This document shows, one piece after another, positions 23,095 through 34,187 of a stretch of 64,000 nt of DNA. Where the stretch lies: contig NC_088301.1 in assembly GCF_032854445.1 (NCBI RefSeq), forward strand, positions 1,428,001-1,492,000. Reading direction: 5' to 3'. Position numbers and translations under genes: made by a program. Each line of letters opens with the position of its first letter. Position 1 is the first letter of the stretch. The stretch is from Liolophura sinensis (lineage: Eukaryota; Mollusca; Polyplacophora; Chitonida; Chitonidae). The notes beneath the pieces were generated by a model. The model did no database searches. It was not told where the DNA came from and worked only from the letters and a program-made list of their open reading frames with translations.

Positions 23095-23272
23095 CTTCCG
23101 CGCCAACTTTGTATTCAACAACAACAAGCAGCCAGGTTTTGTGTAGTTCTTTGTGTATAAACACAGAGCTATGTACGTCCTTCACACTGAAGCGCGAGGA
23201 CACAGACAAATGGGAATGCTGTTTATAAGAATGTATGGAAATTACCCTGTAAATCGTAGACGGCTCAGTTTA
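23095..23272 (+). pseudogene. Inactivated duplicate of the PAN/apple exon
   Basis: Aligns with exon 5 at 9073-9318: TTTSSQVLCSSLCINTELC and TSFTLKREDTDKWEC are nearly identical. An internal deletion of about 30 nt has removed the residues after the first codons, and TAA at 23226 replaces a Phe codon. The acceptor AG is kept (TACTTCTGAG). Flanks are also duplicated, so this is part of a segmental copy. No neighbouring F5/8C exon is seen. Confidence 0.75.
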
Positions 23273-23274
23273 CA

Positions 23275-23760
23275 AATTTTTCTACAGAATAATGCGTAAT
23301 TACTGAATACTTTGGTACATGTAGCCGTTTTCGTTTTACATAGGCTTCTAAAAATAATGCTTTGTGACTGGATATTTTGTTACATGCAGACTTTTTCATT
23401 CTACAAAGGCTCTAAAGAATAATGCGTAGTGACTGGATATTTTGGTACATATGGCCTTTTTCTTTCTACAAACTTTTTTAGAGAATAATTCGTTGTGACT
23501 GGATATTTTGGTACATGTGGTCTTTTTTCTTTCTACGAAGGCTTTGAAAGTACAATGCGTAGTGACTGGATACTGTGGTACATGCAGCCGTTTTCTTTCT
23601 TTAAACGTTTCTAAAAATAATGCGTTGTGACTGGATATTTTGGTACATGTGGCCATTTTCTTTCTACAAACGTTTCTCAAGAATAATGCATTGTGACTGG
23701 ATACGTTGGTACATGCAGCCTTTTTTCTTTCTATAATCCTTTTCCAGAGAATAATGCGTA
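23275..23760. repeat. 60-bp minisatellite amplified from the end of the PAN exon
   Basis: About eight copies of AATAATGCGTAGTGACTGG, ATATTTTGGTACATGTGG, CTTTTTCTTTCTACAAACG. This is the sequence that in the intact copy spans the last PAN codons and the following 40 bases (CAGACGTTTGTAAAGAATAA, then TTTGTAGTGGCTGGATAA). The intact copy has it once. An antisense frame across the array is a shadow. Confidence 0.75.
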
Positions 23761-26256
23761 GTGGTTTGATAGTACATGAATATCGCCTGGACATCGAGAA
23801 TTATTGGCTCCTTTTTCTTTCTGCAAACGTTTGTAAGGACGATCGTTTTATGGCTTGATCAATTGGTGACCCGGGATATCGTGGACGGCTAATTCTATTT
23901 GGGGTAAAGGTTTCTAAATGGATATTGTGCAGTCACAGGATAAACTGGTAGCCGGGATATTGCATCTTCATTTAATACTGAGCCATATTAACAAAGCCCT
24001 GACATTTCCTAGATAAATATGCATGATTCATGGCCCAGTCAGGTTCCAGTTCGACTGGTACCTTAGTCACTGAACACTGACAGGAGTTCAAAACAACATG
24101 GCATTGGGAAGATGATGTATGCGGTGTGTGGAATAAATTTATTTAACAGATGAAATGTTAGCACCAAAAGTAACTCCCTGCACATAGACTTGTTAAAGGT
24201 TATCAAGGGGACGTTCATTTTAAGGCAAAATAGGCATGATAGAAATTAGCGGCGAAACAACAGAGGGTATACTGGCTGTTCAGCCTCTTTCGGTATCACT
24301 GGTATAGTTTGATAGTACTATAACTTTCGGCTGTTTGTCCGTGTCGATAACAGCACATGCTTATTATTGTCTTCTAATAATGTGTCAAGGAATTAACTTG
24401 ATCTGAACATTTGTTTCAAAACAAGGAAACGCACGGTTATAAGGGATGATCAGTGAATGATAATCCCCTGGCGGAAGTACGCGGGTCGTCAATCTATTGG
24501 CTGTTAAAAGATTCGGTTTCTGAACACTTTCATATTTAGTGATGCAAGACTGATTACGAAGCCTATAGCGCGGTATCAATCTTGCTGGCATGAATTTGGG
24601 ATATCGTGGATGGTTCCTTCAACTTTGTACAAAGGTTTCTAAAAGATATTGGATAGGGGCAGGCAAATTTGCATGACGGTAGCTTATAATACGACTGTAT
24701 AAAACCAGGCCTGGAAATTGTGGATGGATCCTTCTCCTTGCCGTCAGCAATCCTAATAAAACATAATGCGTAGCTGGACATGATGAATGATACTTGCGCA
24801 GAAGTCTCCAAAGGTTGGTGTGTAGCTCAAGGATAATGCGTATGGCACTGGTTGATGAACATAACAATTAAAGCAATGTACGTTTCAAAGTCATGGGGTG
24901 ACCACATCTAGAGAAAGTCTTTGGACAAATATGTGGTTTGACAGGCTTTCTATGTTGTGTGTCTTACAGCAATGGTTACTTAAAATCCGAGAAGATAATG
25001 TTACGGACGTGATTGCCGTCAAAACTCAAAATCGACGTGCGCTGTATCTCCCTACAAAGCAACGTCTATATGAGTTTTTGAGAGGATTTTAAAAAACAAA
25101 GAAGGGAATACTGTTTAGTTAAACGCCTCACTGTCATAAATTTTCAATTACAAATTTAACTTGGATTTAACGTCTACATCGAGTACATCGATGGTGGGTG
25201 GCAATGGTTGTTAACATTTCTTTTTGTAATGCCATAAGCCGTACTGATAAACATGCATTATATAAATAAATAATAGCAGTGGTTCTTTAAATCGGACACT
25301 TCGTAAGAGCCGTGGTGACGACAGCTACGATAACATGACAGACCTTCACTGTACCACGTAACGGTATGTCCATTGACGAAACAGACGTGTAGATGGCGGA
25401 ATATACTTTGGTTGAAAAGTCTTTTCAAAGTAAAACAAACACAACGCTAAATAAAATTGGAACTTAAAATGTACTGCACTGTTCCATTTGCAAAATATCT
25501 GTTTCCATTTGTAATGATCTATAAAGTAAAGACTATATCCTGCAAGACCCGAGTATGGCCAAATAAGGAGAGATACTTATCTGTGCTTTTCATATTCAGT
25601 CTTTTTTATTTAGACATTGATCCCTTTGTAGCGTGACAATGTGCATGTCCTGACGCAATCATTGCACAACGATTTCATTCGTGCGATGGCACGAAGCGAT
25701 AGCACGATGATGCAAAGGGCTGTCATGATGGTACGAAGCAATGGCATCAAAAAACATTAGTATATATTGGAGCCATGAAGATCTTGCCTTTATTGATGTA
25801 CAAGAAGTACGAAGATATAAAGTGAGCGTCGGCCGTTAGTTAGGCATGAAATACGTACACTAAAGGGTAACTGTATGGTTACGATGATAATGTAATGGTG
25901 TCGGTATGACAGGGGATAGTTTCCAAAGAAATAGATCGCCATGCTGTTATAGAAATGCTACACATGCGGTGAATGGTTGATACCGTTTTCGTTTACAGCT
26001 GCGGTCCTCCTCAAAACTCATTATGAACAATGTTGGCATGTTATGGGAAACAACATGAATCAAGCCATGCTATATCTGTCAGGCACTAATAAACAAGGCT
26101 ACATCATTCAATGAAATGTAAACATTGTTTTATGAGCCATTGACAGCATGTATGATTCACTGGTTGTCGCCGGCAATCACGCGAACAGCACTGGCTATGG
26201 CACCTGGGATAAAACACGCAAGTTGATGGTTATTTACCTGTGTAAGATTGTCGACT
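23761..26256. other. Duplicated flank, then intergenic DNA upstream of LFWP gene 1
   Basis: Positions 23761-23960 match 9309-9500 (for example TGGATATTGTGCAGTCACAGG). Further degenerate fragments of the same unit occur at 24580-24840. From 24860 to 26256 I see no gene. The promoter of gene 1 should be in the last part, but no clear TATA box is seen. Confidence 0.45.
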
Positions 26257-29200
26257 ATGGGAGGCAGAGAAATTCCGACCATTCTGCTTATCTCCAAGCT
26301 CTTCGGAATCTTCACGCTTCTTTCCCCGTGTCCTGTCGCTGGACTGTTTTGGCCGATGCCGGACGACTTTCGACCGTATCCTATCCCTCACAAATCTGTA
26401 CATGACATTGTCGATTCAACAACAACGCCCGGCTGGCTGTTTACAGACGAGATCTCCCTTCCATCTCAAGACGAGAAGTCTACTACCTTTGAGCCAGGTG
26501 TCACTAAGCTTGACGATGCTTCTCGACGAGAGTCCTCCTATTACCAGAACGATTTTCCTACAGAACCTATACACCGTCCATCAGACATCCCCACAATCAT
26601 CCAGCATCAACAAGAAGGGCCTAAGGAACAAAAACAATCAGTCAAATCTCATCATCCAAACAGCGCTGCAGGATTGCCAGAGAAGAATTCAGGTGTTGCC
26701 TATGTAGATCCTCTGTACCAGTCAGCTGGAACCGTAGTACAAACTGGCCACCAGCCAGAGGGAAAAACAGTACAACCTGACCACCAGCCACCCGGACCAG
26801 CAGTACAGCCTGATCACCAACCAGCAGGACCAGCAGTACAACCTCATCACCAACCAGCAGAATCAGCAGTAAAACCTCATCACCAATCAGCAGAATCAGC
26901 AGTAAAACCTGATCACCAACCAGCAGAATCAGCAGTACAACCTGATCACCAATCAGCAGAATCAGCAGTAAAACCTGATCACCAACCAGCAGAATCAGCA
27001 GTAAAACCTGATCACCAACCAGTGGAATCAGCAGTACCACCTCATCACCAACCAGCAGAATCAGCAGTACAGCCTCAGCACCAGACAGCAAAATCAGCAG
27101 TACAACCTGATCACCAACCAGCAGAATCAGCAGTACAACCTCATCACCAACCAGCAGAATCAGCAGTACAACCTCATCACCAACCAGCAGGACCAGCAGT
27201 ACAACCTGATCACCAACCAGCGGAATCAGCAGTACAACCTGATCACCAACCAGCAGAATCAGCAGTACAACCTGATCACCAACCAACAGAATCAGCAGTA
27301 CAACCTCATCACCAACCAGCAGAATCAGCAGTAAAACCTGATCACCAACCAGCAGAATCAGCAGTAAAACCTGATCACCAAACAGCAGAATCAGCAGTAC
27401 AACCTGATCACCAACCAGCAGGACCAGCAGTACAATCTCATCACCAACCAGCGGAATCAGCATTCCAGCCTGATCACCAACCAGCAGAATCAGCAGTACA
27501 ACCTCATCACCAACCAGCAGAATCAGCAGTACAACCTCATCACCAACCAGCAGAATCAGCAGTACAACCTCATCACCAACCAGCAGAATCAGCAGTACAA
27601 CCTCATCACCAACCAGCTGCACCAGCATTCCAACCTGATCACCAACCAACAGGACCAGCAGTACAACGTCATCACCAACCAGCAGGACCAGCAGTACAAA
27701 CTGATCACCAACCAGCAGAATCAACAGTAAAACCTGATCACCAACCAGTTGGACCAGCAATACAACCTGATCACCAACCAACAGGATTAGCAGTACAACC
27801 TGACCGCCAACCAGCAGTACCATTAGTACAACCTGATCACCAACCATCTGGACAAGAAGTTCAAACTGACCGTCAGCCAGGTGGGAAAGCAGTGCAACCG
27901 GACCGTCAACCAGCTGCATCAGCAGTACAACCTGTTTACCAACCATTTGGGCAAGCAGTACAACCTGATTACCAGCCAGTCGGGCAAGCAGTGCAACCTA
28001 ACCATCAATCAGCTGGACAAGCAGTACAACCTGATTACCAGCCAGTCGGTCAAGCAGTACAACCTGTTTACCAACCAGTTGGGCAAGCAGTACAACCTGA
28101 TTACCAATCAGTCGGGCAAGCAGTGCAACCTAACCATCAATCAGCTGGACAAGCAGTACAACCGGATCACCAGCCAGCTGGATCAGCAGTTCAACGTCAC
28201 CACCAACTGCCTGGACAAGCAGCACAACCTGACCACCAGCCAGCTAGTATAGCAGTACAGTCTCACTTTCAGGCGATTAATCCGACTGTACAGCCTAAGC
28301 AAGCTGGTCCCGATGTAAAACATCAGTACTGGCCAACTGGCATCAAGGTAGAGCCTCACAATCCGCACACTGGTCCCGTAGTACAATCTCACCGCCAGCA
28401 AGCTGTACACGATATACAACCTCACTATCAACAAGCTGGTCCTGCAGTGCAACCTCAGCATCAGTCAGTTGGTCCTGCGGTACAACCTCACTATGAACAG
28501 TCTGTTCCTGCAGTACAACCTCAGCATCAGCCAGTTGGTCCCGCGGTACAACCTCAATACCAACAGGCTGGTCCAGCAGTACAACCTCACCATCAGCAAG
28601 TTAGTCCTGGGGTACAACCTCAATATCAACAGGCTGGTCCCGCAGTACAACCTCACCATCAGCCAGTTGGTCCCGCGGTACAACCTCACCATCAGCCATT
28701 TGGTCCTGGGGCACAACCCCACCATCAGCAAGTTAGTCCTGGGGTACAACCTCAACATCAACAGGCTGGTCCAGCAGTACAGCCAGTTAGTCCTATGGTA
28801 CAATATCAATATACTGGTCCTGCAGTGCAACCTCAGCATCAGTCAGTTGGTCCTGCGGTACAACCTTACTATGAACAGTCTGTTCCTGCAGTACAACCTC
28901 AGCATCAGCCAGTTGGTCCCGCGGTACAACCTCAATACCAACAGGCTGGTCCACCAGTACAGCCTTACTACCAGTCAGTTGGTCCTGCGGTTCAAACTCA
29001 GTATCAACATGCTGGTCCTGCAGTACAATCTCGCCATCCGCTATCTGGTTCTGCAGTGCAACCTCACTATCAGCCAGTTGGTCCTGCAGTTCAAAGTCAC
29101 TATCAGCCAACTGGTCCCCATGTAAAACCTCACCGTCAGCCAAATGGTCCCGCTATAAATCTTTACTATCAGCTGACTGGTCCTGGAATACAATCTCACT

Positions 29201-31347
29201 ATCACCAAGCGGGCCCCGATGTAAAACTTCACCCTCAGCAAACGGGCCCAGATGTACAACCTCATCATCAACAAACTGGTCCCACGGTACCTGACGATCA
29301 GCAAGTTGGTCCCAATGTAAAACCTCAAGCTCAGCAAGTTGGTCCCGATGTAAAACCTGGCTATCAGCAAGGTAGTCCCGCGGTACAACCTTACTATCAG
29401 TCAGTTGGTCCCGCGGTACAACCTCACTACCAGCCAGTTGAACCCAGTGTACAACCTCACTATGGGTCAGTCGTTCCCACAATACAACCTCACCATCAGT
29501 CAATTGGTTCCATATTACAACCTCACCACATGGCGAAAGGTTCCGCTCAGCAGCTCACAAGTCGGGGGATACAGCCGTTGTCCTATCAGACTGGCCACAG
29601 AAAACGTCCTTACCTTCCGTCAACTGATAGGCCACATGGACACCCAGACGACGTCATTCAAGAACCTCAATACTCACCGTATGTATATATGCCACAAGCC
29701 CAGAACCTATCCCCGAGTCTGATCCGGCAACCTTACCCTGGTTCTGTGTCTTCTGTACCTTCATATGAAAAAAATCTTAATCGACAACCTACAAACCATC
29801 ATCCCCATAACGTGAGACCAATTTATCCTGAGATGTACGATACCAAATATAGTTCCGATGGCCTTATGTACGATTCTCATCATCTACCCGATTACTACCG
29901 TCAACCAGATAATTCTGTGCACCATCCCTACCAGTCGCCTCTAAGTTCCCATCGCCTTCCCGAGCTGCATACGGATAGCTCTCTACACCATTCTTACCAG
30001 AACACCGATAGATCGGCGCAGCATCCCTACCAGCAAACGGATAGTTCTGTGCATCATGCGTACCACGAATTAGATAGTTCTGTGCACCATCCCTACCAGC
30101 CGGCTCTAAGTTCCCATCGTCTTCCTGAGCTGCATACGGATAGCTCTCTACACCGTTCTTACCAGAACACCGATAGATCGGCGCAGCATCCCTACCAGCG
30201 AACGGATAGTTCTGTGCACCATCCGTACCGCGAATTAGATAGTTCTGTGCACCATCCCTACCAGCCGCCTCTAAGTTCCCATCGCCTTCCCGAGCTACAT
30301 ACGGATAGCTCTCTACACGATTTCTACCAGAACACCGATATTTCGGTACAGTATCCCTACCAGCAAACGGATAGTTCTGTGCACCATCCCTACCGGCGAA
30401 CGGATAGTTCTCTGCAACATCCCTACCACGAACTGGATACTTCTGAGCACCATCCGTACCACCCACCTGTTAGTTCTCATCGCCTTCCTGAGCTGCATAC
30501 GGATGGCTCTCTACATCATTCTTACCAGGACACCGAGAGTTCGGTGCAACATCCTTACCAGCAAACGGATAGTTCTGTGCACCATCCGTACCACGAATTG
30601 GATAGTCCTGTGCACCATCCGTACCACCCACTTGTTAGTTCTCATCGCCTTCCTGAGCTGCATACGGATGGCTCTCTACACCATTCTTACCAGGACACCG
30701 AGAGTTCGGTGCAGCATCCTTACCAGCAAACGGATAGTTCTGTGCACCATCCGTACCACGAATTAGATAGTTCTGTGCACCATCCGTACCGGCCATTGAT
30801 TTGTTCTCATCGCTTTCCCGAACTGCATACAGATAGCTCTCTACACCATTTCTACCAGAAAAAGCATAGTTCTCATCGACATTCTCACCAGTCAAGAGAT
30901 AGTTCTGATCAACATCCCCAACAGCCAATTGAGAGTTCTGATCATCATCCTCACCAGCCAATGGACAGTTCTGATCATCATCCTCACCAGCCAAAGGATA
31001 GTTTTGATCAACATCTCCACCAGGCAAAGGATAGTTCTGATCAACATCCCCACCACCAAACACACAGTTTTGTGCACCATCACCATCGTGGAGGGGATGC
31101 TCTTGTGCGTAACTCCTACAACCAACCTCCTTCAATAATACCAGAATATTCAAACCAACAGAGGTTAGCAACTCGTTATTCGCCCGGAAAGACAAAGGTT
31201 AAACCTTGGCAGGAGTATAGAACTGGCGATCAGCGTAGTTATAACTCTGGTCATAGGACTCAACACGATCATAGCATTTCTGTTAAAGTATCAGGACTTC
31301 ACAACTACCCAAGAAAATTCTTTTTGTTACCGGAACCCGGAAAATGA
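26257..31347 (+). CDS. LFWP family gene 1: secreted 11-residue-repeat protein, 1,696 aa
   Basis: One uninterrupted 5,091-nt frame. The start is the first ATG in frame (26257); the frame is open a little further upstream but only from a non-ATG codon. Residues 1-29 form a signal peptide (hydrophobic LLISKLFGIFTLL) ending VAG, followed by LFWPMPDDFRPY. Residues about 167-1094 are some 85 repeats of 11 residues, first PAESAVQPDHQ, then PVGQAVQPDYQ, then PVGPAVQPHHQ. Residues about 1216-1540 are 11-mers such as LDSSVHHPYQP arranged in 55-residue blocks. Residues about 1540-1610 are DSSDHHPHQP-type 11-mers. The C-terminus is basic. No Cys-rich or enzymatic domain is seen. A matrix, mucus or adhesive material with metal-binding His is plausible but unproven. 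An AATAAA lies 230 nt after the stop. Confidence 0.88.
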   Translation: MGGREIPTILLISKLFGIFTLLSPCPVAGLFWPMPDDFRPYPIPHKSVHDIVDSTTTPGWLFTDEISLPSQDEKSTTFEPGVTKLDDASRRESSYYQNDFPTEPIHRPSDIPTIIQHQQEGPKEQKQSVKSHHPNSAAGLPEKNSGVAYVDPLYQSAGTVVQTGHQPEGKTVQPDHQPPGPAVQPDHQPAGPAVQPHHQPAESAVKPHHQSAESAVKPDHQPAESAVQPDHQSAESAVKPDHQPAESAVKPDHQPVESAVPPHHQPAESAVQPQHQTAKSAVQPDHQPAESAVQPHHQPAESAVQPHHQPAGPAVQPDHQPAESAVQPDHQPAESAVQPDHQPTESAVQPHHQPAESAVKPDHQPAESAVKPDHQTAESAVQPDHQPAGPAVQSHHQPAESAFQPDHQPAESAVQPHHQPAESAVQPHHQPAESAVQPHHQPAESAVQPHHQPAAPAFQPDHQPTGPAVQRHHQPAGPAVQTDHQPAESTVKPDHQPVGPAIQPDHQPTGLAVQPDRQPAVPLVQPDHQPSGQEVQTDRQPGGKAVQPDRQPAASAVQPVYQPFGQAVQPDYQPVGQAVQPNHQSAGQAVQPDYQPVGQAVQPVYQPVGQAVQPDYQSVGQAVQPNHQSAGQAVQPDHQPAGSAVQRHHQLPGQAAQPDHQPASIAVQSHFQAINPTVQPKQAGPDVKHQYWPTGIKVEPHNPHTGPVVQSHRQQAVHDIQPHYQQAGPAVQPQHQSVGPAVQPHYEQSVPAVQPQHQPVGPAVQPQYQQAGPAVQPHHQQVSPGVQPQYQQAGPAVQPHHQPVGPAVQPHHQPFGPGAQPHHQQVSPGVQPQHQQAGPAVQPVSPMVQYQYTGPAVQPQHQSVGPAVQPYYEQSVPAVQPQHQPVGPAVQPQYQQAGPPVQPYYQSVGPAVQTQYQHAGPAVQSRHPLSGSAVQPHYQPVGPAVQSHYQPTGPHVKPHRQPNGPAINLYYQLTGPGIQSHYHQAGPDVKLHPQQTGPDVQPHHQQTGPTVPDDQQVGPNVKPQAQQVGPDVKPGYQQGSPAVQPYYQSVGPAVQPHYQPVEPSVQPHYGSVVPTIQPHHQSIGSILQPHHMAKGSAQQLTSRGIQPLSYQTGHRKRPYLPSTDRPHGHPDDVIQEPQYSPYVYMPQAQNLSPSLIRQPYPGSVSSVPSYEKNLNRQPTNHHPHNVRPIYPEMYDTKYSSDGLMYDSHHLPDYYRQPDNSVHHPYQSPLSSHRLPELHTDSSLHHSYQNTDRSAQHPYQQTDSSVHHAYHELDSSVHHPYQPALSSHRLPELHTDSSLHRSYQNTDRSAQHPYQRTDSSVHHPYRELDSSVHHPYQPPLSSHRLPELHTDSSLHDFYQNTDISVQYPYQQTDSSVHHPYRRTDSSLQHPYHELDTSEHHPYHPPVSSHRLPELHTDGSLHHSYQDTESSVQHPYQQTDSSVHHPYHELDSPVHHPYHPLVSSHRLPELHTDGSLHHSYQDTESSVQHPYQQTDSSVHHPYHELDSSVHHPYRPLICSHRFPELHTDSSLHHFYQKKHSSHRHSHQSRDSSDQHPQQPIESSDHHPHQPMDSSDHHPHQPKDSFDQHLHQAKDSSDQHPHHQTHSFVHHHHRGGDALVRNSYNQPPSIIPEYSNQQRLATRYSPGKTKVKPWQEYRTGDQRSYNSGHRTQHDHSISVKVSGLHNYPRKFFLLPEPGK
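26757..29540 (+). repeat. Coding 33-bp repeat array of LFWP gene 1, domain A
   Basis: About 85 tandem 33-bp units in one reading frame. Three blocks succeed one another with distinct consensus (QPDHQPAESAV; QPDYQPVGQAV; QPHHQPVGPAV), showing local homogenisation. All six frames are largely open because the unit is a multiple of three, producing long spurious antisense frames (for example 26642-27946). Confidence 0.92.
29905..31090 (+). repeat. Coding 33/165-bp higher-order repeat of LFWP gene 1, domains B and C
   Basis: The marker SSHRLPELHTD recurs at 29944, 30109, 30274, 30472, 30637 and (diverged) 30802. Spacing is 165 bp, that is 55 residues or five 11-mers, except one interval of 198 bp with an extra 33-bp unit. 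After 30868 simple DSSDHHPHQP 11-mers follow. Confidence 0.92.
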
Positions 31348-31577
31348 AATCACCAACCGTAATCTAAAAGCTGCACTTTTTAACGTTTTCGTTGTTTTTC
31401 TTCCCCTGTATTAATGCATTTCTAAACCATTCTTGTAAAAAGAAATTATATGTGTTGTTGTAAGTATTCCGTTATAGAAGCTTACGTACTGCATGATGTA
31501 CAATATTTTACGAAAGCTTAACCGCCAAAGTTTAATGTGTAAGCTAGATTATACAAAAAGTATGTTTGTAGAGAATT

Positions 31578-31583
31578 AATAAA
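31578..31583 (+). promoter_or_regulatory. Candidate polyadenylation signal AATAAA of LFWP gene 1
   Basis: AATAAA 230 nt downstream of the stop at 31347, in AT-rich sequence. It supports the gene ending here rather than splicing onward. Confidence 0.45.
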
Positions 31584-32174
31584 AATGTACATGTCTATTT
31601 TCTAAAAATGTTAATTTATCGGTTTTCTTTCTTACAACAGAAAATCCTGTGATAGTAGAAAACGAATGACTTCTAAACAAATTATGATGCCCACGTACAA
31701 GTTTTCAACAAAGACATTTGCAGATTGTAGACTGTATGCCGGCTGCCATAAAACAAGCATGAATATCCAACCTTGACAAATATCTGTGCTCTTCATTTGT
31801 TGGTTTACATACGCTCTGTGTTGTAGTGTTTACCTACCACATGACAGGTTCTGACGAGTGAGGATTGGTAGAGAACATCAACACCTAACCAAGCAACTCC
31901 ACAAATCAGACACGAATACTTTCGTGTAATTTCATTCCTAGGATTCAGTAGCCCTAAAACCTAAAATTATACGTCATCGATATTTTCACCGCAAGGCATT
32001 TGCTGGTAAAAGTCGGGTTCAAGTTTCTGCGCTATGTTGTAATATGATAGATGTGTGGTCAAGAAAAGTGACACTGACGGGGAAATCACCAAATGACGAC
32101 AAACAAGAGTTAACACGTGGTATGTTGAACAGTATATCAACAGTACAGGGTTATGGCAATTGATACATGTATGG

Positions 32175-32395
32175 CATGCCGAGGTCAATAAAGCTATACG
32201 ATGGAAGAGCTCTAGTTGACCTGCCGGAAGTTTACTTGCCAAAAACCAATGAAGTCCCGAGTTCAAATCCAGCTCTTGCCGTTTCGAGCGCATCTTCTCG
32301 CCAAAATGTTTCTCAGGTATCTGGCCAAGTGCGGCAGTGCCCTCCACAGCTGCCCTATTGCAAGCCGATAAACCTGACCATCACATAAGTTATGT
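32175..32395 (+). mobile_element. tRNA-headed SINE of another family
   Basis: B-box-like GTCCCGAGTTCAAATCC near 32255-32271, then AATGTTTCTCAGGTATC, TGGCCAAGTGCGGCAG, ACAGCTGCCCTATTGC and AACCTGACCATCACATAAG. This resembles a molluscan SINE type I recall, but no second copy is present in the window. Confidence 0.4.
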
Positions 32396-32439
32396 ATGAT
32401 ACAATTTTTATCACATCAAATGATTAAACATTACATTTT

Positions 32440-32965
32440 TTACTTCAAGCTTAAAGGAAAGGTAAAAATATGGTCTTCAATACTTTTTTCGAATTTTTTT
32501 TTCTCGAAAAAAAGAGGATTTGAAAATGTTATTGTGTGGTGGATATTTCGGACCACATCTTTGTATGTATCGCCTTTGCATTATAATGCTCGGGAAAAGG
32601 GATGCATGATAAATTTACTTCAGTGTAAATTTGTTGTTTATCAAAAGACATGCATTTCATCTTAATTATGGTTATATATATATATATATATGAATATATT
32701 AACAATATAAATATGACTAAAATTTAGGTTCAACACATTTGTTAGCTGAAAAGACCATATTCTTGTACAGATATATTTATTAAATATGCGTTACTTCCCA
32801 AGAGAGAGCATTATTAAGCAAAGACAACATACACGGATATACCAAGAGATGGTTCCAAACACTCACAATACACACATTTTTTCGAAAGTCGCTTTCCCAC
32901 TAAAGAAAAGTCGAAAAAATATTGAAGACCATATATACATAATTCTTTCATTCTTTCATATGAAC
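32440..32965. mobile_element. MITE with long terminal inverted repeats, copy 2
   Basis: The left end ATATGGTCTTCAATACTTTT is the reverse complement of the right end AATATTGAAGACCATAT. The inverted similarity continues over about 100 bp (left GGTGGATATTTCGGACCAC against right GAGATGGTTCCAAACAC). The interior CACATTTGTTAGCTGAAAAG is inverted relative to copy 1 (CTAACAAATGTG near 21903-21914), as expected for a palindromic-ended element inserted in the other orientation. Confidence 0.65.
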
Positions 32966-33071
32966 GGGATGTAATTTTTATGTTTGCTCCACCCACGAAG
33001 ATATTTCACTTGTGCGAAGGCGATCAGGATTAAGAATTTGCATGATCGGGCATAGTTTACAAGTTTAATAC

Positions 33072-33119
33072 AGGTCACGTATAAATCAGGTCACGTATAA
33101 ATCAGGTCACGTATACGTG
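33072..33119 (+). repeat. Three AGGTCA half-sites at 16-bp spacing
   Basis: AGGTCACGTATAAATC is repeated, giving AGGTCA at 33072, 33088 and 33104, the last followed by the palindrome ACGTATACGT. AGGTCA is the nuclear-receptor half-site, but a 10-bp spacer is not a standard arrangement. It may simply be a short tandem repeat. Confidence 0.5.
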
Positions 33120-34187
33120 AAATGCCAAATCAATACCCAGCGAGAATACGACATTCAACTTCTTTATGTTCGCTTTCCCTGAAAGCTAAATAAACTTCTT
33201 GTGAGTCTCTATTTAAGAAATAAGCGATTTCTTGATGTGTTAAAACTTAAACTAAGTTGATATTGAATTGTTGAGCATTGTTGAAAACGCTAAGGGAGGA
33301 ACGATTGGGGGTATAATGCCACACCGACAGTATTTCTTCCACTCTAGAAAATTTGAGTACGAGGTCGCAGAGTCTCTCGTACAGAGAGAGAGACATCAGA
33401 AGGAAACATAACACAGAGAGCCTATCCTAGTATACCAAGCGGTTTTATTTTCTCGCCATGTATATCTCAACAATGCCAAAGTTTCCCGAATGCGCCATTT
33501 TTCACACGTCTCTTGACCAAAACCCTGTATTGTATGTACACATGATAAATTTCCACATGCATGTGTCACGAAAATTCGCAAAGTATGTGCAAAAACCCGT
33601 GCGAGTACAGACCATTTTCCAGTTGTTCAAGCGAGGAAACGAGATTTTTGGGTTCTGAAAATGTGCAAGCTGCACGGAATGAGTCGTTCGTGGGTGCACG
33701 TGGTTAACCCGACACTCGTATACACCACACGCAGCGTGTTTTACCTCTTGGCTTGACAAAAGATAGAATAGATCACTGGCAATCTCGCAGTTGTTTGATC
33801 TTTATCATGATTTATGGTGTTTGTAATAACGTTTATTTCTACATGATTGTCAAGGTACATACTTGTGGTCTCAGTTAACACGTCGACTCGATATAACACA
33901 TATTTTTTATCAAATGTTCGAGATTTTCTGTGCTCATCAACCCTGGCCGCAAACACAAAGTGCTATAGGCAGATGTGTTACAACTGTCTACAAAGGATCT
34001 CAGGCTATGTCAATTCACAACTGTTTAATACTATCGTCGCAAACTGAAAAAAACTGAAGTATATATTATCCTGAAAAGATTTATACGCGGATGTTTTTGA
34101 ACGCTTCTTTTTCACAATCCTCAAACGTATGCACAAGAGTTTATCTTCAGTTTACTTACTGATATTCTATATTATCTATAAATATAC

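Noticed and set aside
23396-23794. 132-codon minus-strand frame rich in Lys, Cys and Thr
   Set aside because: Antisense of the ~60-bp array derived from the PAN exon end.
26642-27946. 434-codon minus-strand open frame rich in Val, Leu, Gly and Asp, plus other antisense frames at 28793-29503, 29864-30466 and 30635-31195
   Set aside because: They lie exactly over the 33-bp coding repeats of LFWP gene 1. A unit that is a multiple of three and free of stops on both strands keeps all frames open. They have no signal peptide or non-repeat sequence.
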